From Pseudomonas sp. Irchel s3h17 (GTDB lineage Bacteria > Pseudomonadota > Gammaproteobacteria > Pseudomonadales > Pseudomonadaceae): a stretch of DNA of 64,000 nucleotides. Shown piece by piece: positions 26,401-34,613 of the stretch (position 1 is the stretch's first letter; each line of letters starts with the position of its first letter). The position numbers and the translations under genes are program-made. The stretch is from positions 227,160 through 291,159 of the forward strand of contig NZ_FYDL01000006.1 of assembly GCF_900187505.1 (NCBI RefSeq), in the 5' to 3' direction. Under the pieces are notes generated by a model. The model was given only the letters and a program-made list of their open reading frames with translations, made no database searches and was not told the origin of the DNA.

Positions 26401-28349
26401 TTTTCGGCGTCGCCGCGAACGATGTGGACAAAGGCGTCCTGCAGCGTGTCGTTGAGCTGCTGGATGTCCAGGTTCAGGCCTTCGGCGGCGGTGAACGCGA
26501 AGTCGTGGATCCAGAACTCGCGGCCGCTGTTGTGACGCAGGCGATACGGGAACTCACCCAGCACGCGCAGGCCGAGGTTTTCCAGGATCGGCAGCACGTC
26601 GGACAGCGCCAGCGGGGTATCGGCGTGATACAGCTTGCAGTGCAGCAGTTGCTGGCCGGTGCTCTGGGCCAGTGGCTGGTAGAAGCTCATGACCAGCGGG
26701 TTGGTCTCGGAGAGGCTCAACAGATGCTGCATGTCGACCACGGCCGAGTGCGCCGCGAAGCGCTCGCGGTAACCGGCCGGGAAGCCTTTCGGGAAGTCGG
26801 CCAGCACGTTGGTGCCATGCGCCTCGCCGAAGCTTTCGACGGTCAAGGCAGCATAGTCGTCCTGCCAGCTGCGGCAGGCTTGCACCACTTCTTTTTCCAG
26901 CAGCAGCGGGTCGATGTCCAGGCGGTTCTTCGGGTCGACCCGCAGAATCAGTTGCACACGGGCCAGCACCGACTCGGAGAAGAAGGTCCAGAACTCGCAA
27001 TCGGTGGCTTTCAGGCGATCCATCAGCACTTGCTGGATCTTCTGGCGCACTTCGGTGGAGTAGATGTCACGCGGCACATAGGCCAGGCAGTAGCAGAAGC
27101 GGCCGTACGGGTCCTTGCGCAGGAACACGCGAATCTTGTTGCGCTCCTGGATCTGCACGATCGACATCACGGTGCTGAACAGCTCGTCCACCGGGGTCTG
27201 GAACAGGTCGTCACGGGGCAGGACTTCCAGCACCTGCGCCAGTTCCTTGCCCAGGTGAGCCTTGGCCTGGAAGCCGGAACGCTGTTCGATTTCCTCGACC
27301 TTGCGACGGATGTACGGGATGACCCGCACGCTCTCGCCGTACACCGAGGAGGTGTACAGGCCCATGAAACGGCATTCCTTGATGACGTTGCCGTCGGCAT
27401 CGATTTCACGGATCGACACGTAGTCAGGGTAAGCCGGACGGTGGACACGGCTTGGGTGCGCGGCCTTGGCGAACGACAACAGGGTCGGTTCGCGCAGGTA
27501 GTTCACGGCGTACTCTTCGATACGACGGTCGTCATGAGTCAGGCCGGTACGCAACAGCTTGGTCAGGCCCAGGAACGAGTCCTGGTCATAGACGATATGG
27601 CCGCCATCGGCTTCATCACGAACCACGAATTCTTCATAGCCGAGGAAGGTGAAGTGGTTGCCCACCAGCCACTCCAGGAAGCCCTTGATCTCGCCTTTCT
27701 GTTCGGCATCGACCGCGAACTGGCTGTTGTCCAGGCCGGTGAGGATTTCCTGGACCTTGGCTTTCATCGGTTCGAAATCGGCGACCGCAACGCGGACTTC
27801 ACCGAGAACCTGTTCCAGTTCGCGGCTCAACACATTGAGTTCGGCCACGTTGGCGCAGCGGTCGATTTCCAGGTACATCAGCGATTCTTGAAGAATGCCC
27901 TCGCCCTGGGTGCCTTTGGGCAGGATTTCCAGCAATTCGCCCTTGGCGCCACGACGCACGCTCAGCACAGTGGTCTGCAGGGTGTGGATGCTGTAGCCGC
28001 GACGGTTCAACTCGGTACGGACCGAGTCCACGAGGAATGGCAAGTCGTGGTGCAGCACTTCGACCGCGGTGTGGGTCGACTGCCAGCCGTGGCGCTCGTA
28101 ATCGGGGTTGTAGACGCGCACTTGCGGTTGCGCATGGTCAAAGCGCTCAAGCAGGCGCCAGGCGGAAAGCGTGCAGCCGGCGAGGTCGGACAACCGGCGC
28201 TGCGTCAGTTCATCAAGAGAAATAATGCCGAAGAATTGTTCAGCGAACAGCGCCACTTGTGGCAGTGCCTGTTCACTGATGTGCTGCGCCAGTGCCGCTT
28301 GCAGTTGGTGCTGGAAGTCGGCTTTGCTGGCTGCGGTGAAGAACGCCAT
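23454..28349 (-). CDS. gdhB: NAD-specific glutamate dehydrogenase, large (about 180 kDa) type
   Basis: A 1631-residue enzyme of the large L-GDH class, converting glutamate to 2-oxoglutarate and ammonium with NAD+. The length matches the Pseudomonas family. The N-terminal regulatory half contains ACT-like parts ([20 protein letters not shown]). The catalytic core around residues 780-1100 includes [34 protein letters not shown] and [14 protein letters not shown], with [15 protein letters not shown] downstream. The start [13 protein letters not shown] at 28349 is chosen because GGAG lies eight bases upstream; the frame is open further to 28397. It is a single-gene unit ending at the terminator at 23403-23439. 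Confidence 0.96.
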   Translation of the reverse strand: [1631 protein letters not shown]

Positions 28350-28836
28350 CTGTGGTACTCCGCTTGGGCTTGTTATTGATGGAAGCGTCGCGTGCAAAAC
28401 CCCTTGCGGGGCAACCCGTCACCCTGTTCCTGATTCTCGGGCAGAGGAAACAGGACGACAGGTGGGTGAAGCTGGACGAGACACTCAGGTCACATTCACC
28501 TTCCAAGGATGGGCATCTGCAAAAACGACTGCCGGCTAAACAGGCAATGCCTTTACAGGTGTCCATCCGTTGCGCAGCTTAACGAGTGCGGCAAGGCCCG
28601 TGCTTGCGATGCTGCGACATATTCGGTCATCGGCACGCAGCTCAGGGGTCGCACCTCGAATAACACTAGCAGTCGCAGGGGAAAATGGCGGTTTCACAGC
28701 CTGTTTAGCGGTACTTTCGTACCAAAAACGATCGATAGCCCCGACAATGTTCGCGGTACATGCTGTGACACCCAGCCCAGCAAACAGCAGGTGAGCCAGC
28801 CTGACCACGCCGATCCCATCCCCATGAGATGTCGCG
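28350..28836. other. Intergenic region upstream of gdhB
   Basis: 487 bases. The part next to gdhB should hold its promoter. On the minus strand a 102-codon frame (28536-28844) begins with TTG overlapping the stop of the zinc-ribbon gene. Its codon use is mixed, it has no recognisable domain, and it contains an early hydrophobic stretch. I do not annotate it as a gene, but it could be a small downstream partner of the zinc-ribbon gene. Confidence 0.4.
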
Positions 28837-30228
28837 TCAATCAATCACCTCGTGAATCGCCTGGAATTGACTCACCGTCCCGCAGTCGTAGCACACCGTC
28901 TCCAGGGAAACCTTGTCCATCCTGATATCGATGTTGCTGGAGTCGCACTCGCGGCAGAACACCTCCACCGACGGGGACGTGCCCACACCGAACGCCGGGG
29001 CTGAAAAAAACCGCGGCACCAGTTCTTCACGCCAGTACACGCCGGGGGATTTCGAGAAGCCGGCCCCGTTATCCTTGAGCACGACGTCGTACAGCAGTCG
29101 ATGCAACGCCGACTGCGGGACGCGTGGGTCTCGATAGGCCGACTTTCGCCAATTGTCGGCCAGTGCATTCTGGGCGGTGCTCAGCATATTGCCGGGGATA
29201 GTGTTGGACGCGTGGTTTCGCCCCTTGGAGTTGCCGGTGGCATAGAAATGCGCCGCATTTTTTACCGCGACCCGGGCAAAGTAATAAATCTGGCTGACCG
29301 AGAAGTCTTGCAGCAGCTGACCGACGACTGATTCGGCTCGGTTTTCAGCGCCAAACACAAAGTTCACTTCACTGGCCTGCACTCGGATGTAGGCCAGGGA
29401 TTCCTCTCGGGCCAGGTTAAACATCAAGCTGTACAACTCACTCTTCCAGGCGAGTTGGACACTTCCCGACAGGTCCTTGTAAAGCGCTCGATACAGTGCA
29501 TCACGCGTACTGCACTGACCGGCTTCAAGCGCAACATTGGGTTGCCAGCGCACCGCCAGGTAGTTGCGGATCCTGCAGCCTGCCGCGCGCTCGAAGGCGT
29601 GGATGTCCGACTCAGGATCGACCCGCAACACCCCGGTTTCGTGAAACTTTTTCAGCAAGTCTTCACTGATTGCTTCGCTGGGCGCCAAGGACTCACTGCG
29701 CGTAAAGGCATCCAGCGGCGCAATACTGTCAGCGCCGGGCTTGCCCCCTTCAAGTACCGCCAGCAGTGTCAGCTTCTGGACGAAACCCAGGCTGGCGTAA
29801 GCCACCGGCTCACTGCGCGCGCCGTACTGGCCCATGAGTTCATCACGGTCGCGCTGTACCTGGGCCGCCAGTGCCTGCTGCCTGACCTTGTAGCAGGTCG
29901 TGCAATTACAGGCCATGTGTCGGCCGTATGGCCCCTGCGGGTAAATCCGATGTTCACAACGCACACACTGGAAAGGGGAGCGCAGGGACTCAGGTGTTCC
30001 CCGCGCATGCCTTTTGACCCACATCGGCAGGTCACAGTAAGGACACTTGAGTTCTTTGCTGAGCAACGGCGGCAACACTTTCAGCAAACTTCGCACCGCC
30101 ACCGGTATTTTATATTCGGTCATCAGGTCACTGGTTTTTTCACCCGCCAGATAACGCTGGTAAAGGACCTCGATTTCCTGCTCGGACAGATGTTTTACTT
30201 CACCCAGCGGCTCAAAATATTCGTTCAT
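28837..30228 (-). CDS. Zinc-ribbon protein of unknown function
   Basis: A 463-residue cytoplasmic protein with no family I recognise. Residues 14-50 look like a small helix-turn-helix (LSEQEIEVLYQRYLAGEKTS). Cysteine pairs CPYC (62-65) and CVRC (88-91) form a likely zinc ribbon, with CNCTTC at 107-112. A second ribbon closes the protein: CREC (425-428) and CYDC (446-449). The middle is mostly helical. Two terminal ribbons plus an HTH-like start suggest nucleic-acid binding; this is inference. GGGAG upstream of the ATG at 30228 favours this start; the frame is open to 30321. It lies between gdhB and a small acidic protein gene with no operon partner on its strand. Confidence 0.75.
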   Translation of the reverse strand: MNEYFEPLGEVKHLSEQEIEVLYQRYLAGEKTSDLMTEYKIPVAVRSLLKVLPPLLSKELKCPYCDLPMWVKRHARGTPESLRSPFQCVRCEHRIYPQGPYGRHMACNCTTCYKVRQQALAAQVQRDRDELMGQYGARSEPVAYASLGFVQKLTLLAVLEGGKPGADSIAPLDAFTRSESLAPSEAISEDLLKKFHETGVLRVDPESDIHAFERAAGCRIRNYLAVRWQPNVALEAGQCSTRDALYRALYKDLSGSVQLAWKSELYSLMFNLAREESLAYIRVQASEVNFVFGAENRAESVVGQLLQDFSVSQIYYFARVAVKNAAHFYATGNSKGRNHASNTIPGNMLSTAQNALADNWRKSAYRDPRVPQSALHRLLYDVVLKDNGAGFSKSPGVYWREELVPRFFSAPAFGVGTSPSVEVFCRECDSSNIDIRMDKVSLETVCYDCGTVSQFQAIHEVID

Positions 30229-30577
30229 CAACCTGACTCCCTCTTCACTCATCGTTCGTTGCATTCCGTTGCATTCGGAACGACAACATAAGTTACAAAC
30301 AGAGGAAAAAACAATAAACAAGCCGATTTATTCTTATTATTCCTACGCCCAATAAGCGCCCTACAACACCTTAGGAAAGTTCATCGAAAGATTCACACTT
30401 TCACTTAAGGAAACATCCTACTCAATTAACAAAGCTGATATCCGGACAACACCCGATTCAAGGGGCACACCAGCGCAATACCGGGTGCCCACGCAACACA
30501 ACCCTGCAAAAAAACACCGGTGCTGGCAAAATCGTCCTTTGCCTGCCCACACCGCGCACCGCGCCAGGACTGCTCAC
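30229..30577. promoter_or_regulatory. AT-rich divergent promoter region
   Basis: 349 bases between the zinc-ribbon gene and the small gene at 30578. It is notably AT-rich near 30300-30440. A direct repeat GTTGCATTC occurs at about 30258-30277, close to the zinc-ribbon gene start. No gene is seen. Confidence 0.4.
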
Positions 30578-30931
30578 ATGCAACTGACCACCGCCCACCT
30601 GATCGCCAACCCATGCGATGACGAAGAAGACAACCTGGCCATGCTGTGCTGCCACAGCAATCAGGGCGACATGTTCCTGATGACCCGCTACCCGGACGAG
30701 GACGAACTGGAAATCACCCTCGATGGCGAGCCCTCCACGCTCGACGGCGTCAAGGTCACCCTGAGCCCTACCCGCCTGCTGATCGAAATCGCCGCGGCCG
30801 ACGTCGATGCGCTCAACGGTGCCGACCACCTGGAAATCCTCCACGGCACGGCGCAGGCCGACCTGGCCGAGGTCGAAGAAACCCTGCGCAACATCCTCAA
30901 GGGCACCGGCACCTACATCAGCGAACTGTGA
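30578..30931 (+). CDS. Small acidic conserved hypothetical protein
   Basis: A 117-residue acidic cytoplasmic protein (NPCDDEEDNLAMLCC, TRYPDEDELEITLDGEPS, LSPTRLLIEIAAADVDALNG). The mix of short strands and acidic residues is reminiscent of small immunity-type proteins, but I cannot assign a family. The ATG at 30578 has AGGA nine bases upstream; an upstream extension to 30485 lacks support. It sits just before the lhgR region and is separated from it by a perfect palindrome. Confidence 0.65.
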   Translation: MQLTTAHLIANPCDDEEDNLAMLCCHSNQGDMFLMTRYPDEDELEITLDGEPSTLDGVKVTLSPTRLLIEIAAADVDALNGADHLEILHGTAQADLAEVEETLRNILKGTGTYISEL

Positions 30932-30939
30932 GCCGACAG

Positions 30940-30962
30940 CTGATTTCTTGACAAGAAATCAG
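30940..30962. promoter_or_regulatory. 23-bp perfect palindrome upstream of lhgR
   Basis: A perfect inverted repeat with a single central A (left arm CTGATTTCTTG). No T run follows, so it is more likely an operator than a terminator. Its right half carries TGACAAGAAA (30949-30958), which recurs upstream of lhgO at 31808-31817. A -35-like TTGACA lies inside it. Confidence 0.6.
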
Positions 30963-30972
30963 CACCAAGGCA

Positions 30973-30983
30973 TTGTCTGACAA
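30973..30983. promoter_or_regulatory. FadR-type operator candidate upstream of lhgR
   Basis: The palindrome TTGTCTGACAA is of the TNGTNNNACNA class bound by FadR-type GntR regulators. The identical 11-mer occurs upstream of lhgO, so both are probably bound by the product of the gene at 31008. Confidence 0.7.
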
Positions 30984-31007
30984 CCTGACTTGCGAGCCAT
31001 CCCCGCC

Positions 31008-31718
31008 ATGCTTCAACTTCAGCGCCCCGACTCCCTGGTTGAACGGGTAGTCAACGCCATCCGCGAAGAAATCGATTCCGGCCGCCTGACCGCCGAATCG
31101 CGGTTGCCCACCGAGCAGCAATTGACCGAACAGTTGAACGTCAGCCGTTCGGTGGTGCGCGAGGCCGTGGCGCAACTCAAGGCCGATGGCATCCTGATCA
31201 GCCGCCGAGGGCTTGGCTCGTACATTTCCCAGAATCCCAATGGCACGGTGTTTCGCTTTCCCAGCAAGAAGGGACGCACGCCGGATCTGGTACAGATGTT
31301 CGAAATGCGCCTGTGGACCGAGACCCAGGCCGCATCCATCGCCGCCCAGCGCCGTGACGAGGCCGACTTGTTGCGCATGCGCACCGCCTTGCAGGAGATG
31401 CACGACAAGCGCAGCGACTTTGCCGCCGCCGCCCTGGCCGATGTCGAGTTCCACCGCGCCATCGCCGACGCCAGCAAGAATGACTACTTCGTCGCTTTCC
31501 ACGATTTTCTGCGCGGGCAATTGGCCGAAGCGCGACGCACCGCCTGGGAAAACTCCGCGGCGCATTCGGTTGGCGGCTCCGCTGATGCCAGTCGCGAACA
31601 CCAGGCCCTGTACGAAGCGATCGCCGCCGGTGACCGGACCCAAGCCGCGACCTGTGCCGAGGCGCATCTACGCGCTGCGGCCAAGCGCTTGAACATAGAC
31701 CTTCCCAGCATCGACTGA
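31008..31718 (+). CDS. lhgR: FadR-family GntR regulator of L-2-hydroxyglutarate oxidase (LhgR-like)
   Basis: A 236-residue regulator. The winged helix is residues 5-75 (SLVERVVNAIREEIDSGRL, LPTEQQLTEQLNVSRSVVRE). The FCD ligand domain is about 85-225, with metal-ligand-type residues in DVEFHRAIADAS and in SREHQALYEAI. The ATG at 31008 is preferred; TTG at 30990 is in frame but unlikely. It lies directly upstream of lhgO on the same strand, and the same TTGTCTGACAA palindrome precedes both genes. This matches LhgR of P. putida, a repressor relieved by L-2-hydroxyglutarate. Confidence 0.82.
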   Translation: MLQLQRPDSLVERVVNAIREEIDSGRLTAESRLPTEQQLTEQLNVSRSVVREAVAQLKADGILISRRGLGSYISQNPNGTVFRFPSKKGRTPDLVQMFEMRLWTETQAASIAAQRRDEADLLRMRTALQEMHDKRSDFAAAALADVEFHRAIADASKNDYFVAFHDFLRGQLAEARRTAWENSAAHSVGGSADASREHQALYEAIAAGDRTQAATCAEAHLRAAAKRLNIDLPSID

Positions 31719-31778
31719 AACACCCTGAACCCGCTGTACCCGGGGCGCTGCGCGGCAGCGTCTTTCGTTTGAATGACT

Positions 31779-31817
31779 TTGTCTGACAACCTGATAAGCA
31801 GACTCTCTGACAAGAAA
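31779..31817. promoter_or_regulatory. Operator region upstream of lhgO
   Basis: TTGTCTGACAA at 31779-31789 is identical to the site before lhgR. TGACAAGAAA at 31808-31817 is shared with the 23-bp palindrome at 30940. AAGGTG follows as ribosome site for lhgO. Confidence 0.7.
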
Positions 31818-31834
31818 GCCAAGGTGACACCTGC

Positions 31835-33028
31835 ATGATCTATGACTATTGCATCATCGGCGGCGGCATCGTCGGCCTCGCCACCGCCATGGCGCTCCTC
31901 GAGCGTCAGCCTGGCGCTTCGTTGCTGATCCTGGAAAAAGAAGCCAGCCTGGCCCGGCACCAGACCGGGCACAACAGTGGCGTGATCCACGCCGGCATCT
32001 ACTACGCCCCGGGCAGCCTCAAGGCCGAACTGTGCAAGCGTGGCGCCCAGGCGACCAAGGCGTTCTGCACCGAACACCAGATCAAGTTCGACGTCTGTGG
32101 CAAGTTGCTGGTGGCCTCCACCCCGCTGGAAGTCGAGCGCATGCACGCGCTGTACGAGCGTTCGCAGCAGAACGGGCTGAACGTCGAGCGCCTGGATGCT
32201 GCCGAACTGCAGCGCCGTGAGCCGAACATCGTCGGCCTCGGCGGGCTGTTTCTCGATGCTACCGGGATCGTCGACTACAAGGAGGTCTGCCAGGCCATGG
32301 CGCGGGTGATCGAGGCCGCGGGCGGCGAGATCTGCCTGCAGACCACCGTCACCGCCATTCGGGAATCCGCCGACAAGGTCACCATCAGCAGCCAGGACAA
32401 GGTCTGGCAGGCCCGGCAACTGGTGGCCTGCGCGGGCTTGCAGTCCGATCGCCTGGCGACGCTGGCCGGGGTCAGGATCGATCATCAGATCATTCCGTTT
32501 CGCGGCGAGTATTACCGCCTGCCCGCCTCCAGGAACGCCATCGTCAACCACCTGATCTACCCGATTCCCGACCCGGAGTTGCCCTTCCTGGGCGTACACC
32601 TGACGCGGATGATCGACGGCAGCGTCACGGTCGGGCCGAACGCCGTGCTGGGACTGGGCCGCGAAAACTACCGCAAGTTCTCGATCAACTGGCGCGACGT
32701 GACCGAGTACGCCCGCTTCCCGGGGTTCTGGAAAACCCTCTGGAACAACCTCGGATCCGGCACCACGGAAATGAAGAATTCGCTGTTCAAGCGCGGCTAC
32801 CTGGAACAGTGCCGCAAGTATTGCCCATCGCTGGAAGTCGAGGACTTGCTGCCCTACGAAGCCGGTATCCGGGCTCAGGCGGTCATGCGCGACGGCACCC
32901 TGGTGCACGATTTCCTGTTCGCCGAAACCCCACGCATGGTGCATGTCTGCAATGCCCCTTCCCCGGCCGCGACCTCGGCCATCCCCATCGGCCAGATGAT
33001 TGCCGAGAAGATTCTCAACGCCCGCTGA
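31835..33028 (+). CDS. lhgO: L-2-hydroxyglutarate oxidase/dehydrogenase
   Basis: A 397-residue FAD enzyme that oxidises L-2-hydroxyglutarate to 2-oxoglutarate, usually membrane-associated and feeding the quinone pool. The FAD dinucleotide fold is at the N terminus (IIGGGIVGLATAMALLERQP). Family motifs follow: RHQTGHNSGVIHAGIYY, the central PFRGEYYRL, HLTRMIDGSVTVGPNAV and the C-terminal VHVCNAPSPAATSAIPIG. It is preceded by its probable repressor and followed after 45 bases by a transporter gene. The product feeds the TCA cycle, and the enzyme also links to glutarate breakdown where CsiD is present (not in this window). Confidence 0.95.
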   Translation: MIYDYCIIGGGIVGLATAMALLERQPGASLLILEKEASLARHQTGHNSGVIHAGIYYAPGSLKAELCKRGAQATKAFCTEHQIKFDVCGKLLVASTPLEVERMHALYERSQQNGLNVERLDAAELQRREPNIVGLGGLFLDATGIVDYKEVCQAMARVIEAAGGEICLQTTVTAIRESADKVTISSQDKVWQARQLVACAGLQSDRLATLAGVRIDHQIIPFRGEYYRLPASRNAIVNHLIYPIPDPELPFLGVHLTRMIDGSVTVGPNAVLGLGRENYRKFSINWRDVTEYARFPGFWKTLWNNLGSGTTEMKNSLFKRGYLEQCRKYCPSLEVEDLLPYEAGIRAQAVMRDGTLVHDFLFAETPRMVHVCNAPSPAATSAIPIGQMIAEKILNAR

Positions 33029-33073
33029 ACCCTGCTTCAACAATAACTACAAAGACCAAGAAGGAAATCACCG

Positions 33074-34402
33074 ATGTCGGTACATCAAGCGGCCCCGACC
33101 GCCCATGAAACCCCGGAACAAAAGCGCAAGCGCCTGCGTAAAGTGGCGGCCGCCACCATCTTCGGCTCGATGCTGGAGTGGTATGACTTCTATCTGTACG
33201 CCACCATGGCGGCGATCGTGTTCTCGAAGATCTTCTTCGATCCCGGCAACCCCAAGGTGGCGGCATTGCTGGCCTTCTCCACCTTCGCCATCGGTTTCAT
33301 TGCCCGTCCTTTCGGCGGCATTCTGTTCGGCTACCTCGGCGACCGCTTCGGGCGCAAACAGGTGCTGGTCATCACGTTCTGCATGATGGGGGTGTGCACC
33401 ACCCTGATCGGCCTGATTCCCAGTTATGCCTCGATCGGCATCTGGGCACCGATCATCCTGGTGCTGGTGCGGATCATTCAGGGCCTGGGCGCGGGCGCCG
33501 AACTGTCCGGGGCCGCTGTCACCTCGTATGAACATGCCAGCGAAGGCAAGCGCGGCAGCCAGGGTGCCTGGCCGGCACTGGGCCTGAACCTGGGGCTGTT
33601 GCTGTCGTCGCTGACCGTCTACCTGCTGACCATGAACGGCAATGAGTTCCTGCTTTCCGGTGGCTGGCGCATCCCGTTCATCTGCAGCATCGTGCTGGTG
33701 GGCGTGGGGCTTTGGGTACGTCGCAGCATTCCGGAAACCCCGCAGTTCAAGGAACTCGACGAAAGCGCGGCCAAGGCGCAGGTCTCGCCGCTCAAGTTGC
33801 TGTTCCGGAATGACCTCAAGGGCCTGGTAGTCGTGCTCTTCGTGGCCATCGGCTACAACGCCCTGAGCTACATTTTCAAGACGTTCTCCCTGGCTTACCT
33901 GACCCAGTTCAAGGGCGTCGAAGCCCATGTCACCTCGCTGTCGGTGACCATTGCCAGCCTGGTGGCGATCATCGCCGTGCCTCTTTTCGGCTGGCTCTGC
34001 GACAAGTGGAGCAGCAAGAAGGTGCTGATGCTGGGTGGCTTGTGCTCGGTGCTGTTCGCCTATCCTTTCCTGGCCCTGCTCAACACCGGCGAGCCGATGA
34101 TGATCTACCTGGCGATCGCGGTGGGCACCGGGATCCTCGCACCCATGATGTTCGCACCCCAGGGTTCCTTCCTCAGTCGCCAGTTCCCGACCCAGACCCG
34201 CTCCTCGGGCTTTGGCACCGGCCGCGAGATCGGCACCGCCATTGCCGGTGGCCTGGCACCGCTGGGCGGCCTGGCGCTGGTCGCCAATTCGGCGACCCAC
34301 TCCACCGACGGCGTAGCCGTGATTCTGGTGGTCGCGGGCGTGCTGGTCGTGGTCTTTGCCCTGTTTGACCAAGGACGCAAGCACTCCAGCTTCAAGAACT
34401 GA
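33074..34402 (+). CDS. MFS metabolite:H+ symporter, probable hydroxy-acid importer
   Basis: A 442-residue transporter with twelve predicted transmembrane helices, of the metabolite:H+ symporter (ShiA/ProP-like) family. Signatures are GSMLEWYDFYLYATMAAIVF, FGYLGDRFGRKQVL and RIIQGLGAGAELSGAAVTSY. The substrate is not readable from sequence. Position directly after lhgO suggests uptake of 2-hydroxyglutarate or a related dicarboxylate; this is inference. Confidence 0.88.
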   Translation: MSVHQAAPTAHETPEQKRKRLRKVAAATIFGSMLEWYDFYLYATMAAIVFSKIFFDPGNPKVAALLAFSTFAIGFIARPFGGILFGYLGDRFGRKQVLVITFCMMGVCTTLIGLIPSYASIGIWAPIILVLVRIIQGLGAGAELSGAAVTSYEHASEGKRGSQGAWPALGLNLGLLLSSLTVYLLTMNGNEFLLSGGWRIPFICSIVLVGVGLWVRRSIPETPQFKELDESAAKAQVSPLKLLFRNDLKGLVVVLFVAIGYNALSYIFKTFSLAYLTQFKGVEAHVTSLSVTIASLVAIIAVPLFGWLCDKWSSKKVLMLGGLCSVLFAYPFLALLNTGEPMMIYLAIAVGTGILAPMMFAPQGSFLSRQFPTQTRSSGFGTGREIGTAIAGGLAPLGGLALVANSATHSTDGVAVILVVAGVLVVVFALFDQGRKHSSFKN

Positions 34403-34411
34403 CCCACCTGT

Positions 34412-34452
34412 CCTGCCCTTGTCCGGCCGCCCAGTGCAGCGACAAGGGCAGG
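34412..34452 (+). terminator. Hairpin after the lhg transporter
   Basis: A 12-bp stem (CCTGCCCTTGTC with GACAAGGGCAGG) lies ten bases after the stop, with a short T-rich tail. It probably ends the lhgR-lhgO-transporter unit. Confidence 0.7.
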
Positions 34453-34613
34453 CCTGTTTCCTGCCCACGCGCAGGTTTACGCACAAATACCGGTTATTTA
34501 CAGGTTTTTCCAAGGTGCCGTTAGTCGCCAGGGGGCCGGATAGATTAAAGTATCAGCCCCCGCCCGGGCGCTTTTGACAAGCGTCCCCGGCCTTCTTCCA
34601 GGAACATTCAACG

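Noticed and set aside
23502..28379. Very long open frame (about 1625 codons) on the plus strand opposite gdhB
   Set aside because: It mirrors the high-GC codon pattern of gdhB, contains repeated low-complexity V/G/H/Q-rich sequence and has no recognisable domain. The minus-strand frame is a full-length GdhB.
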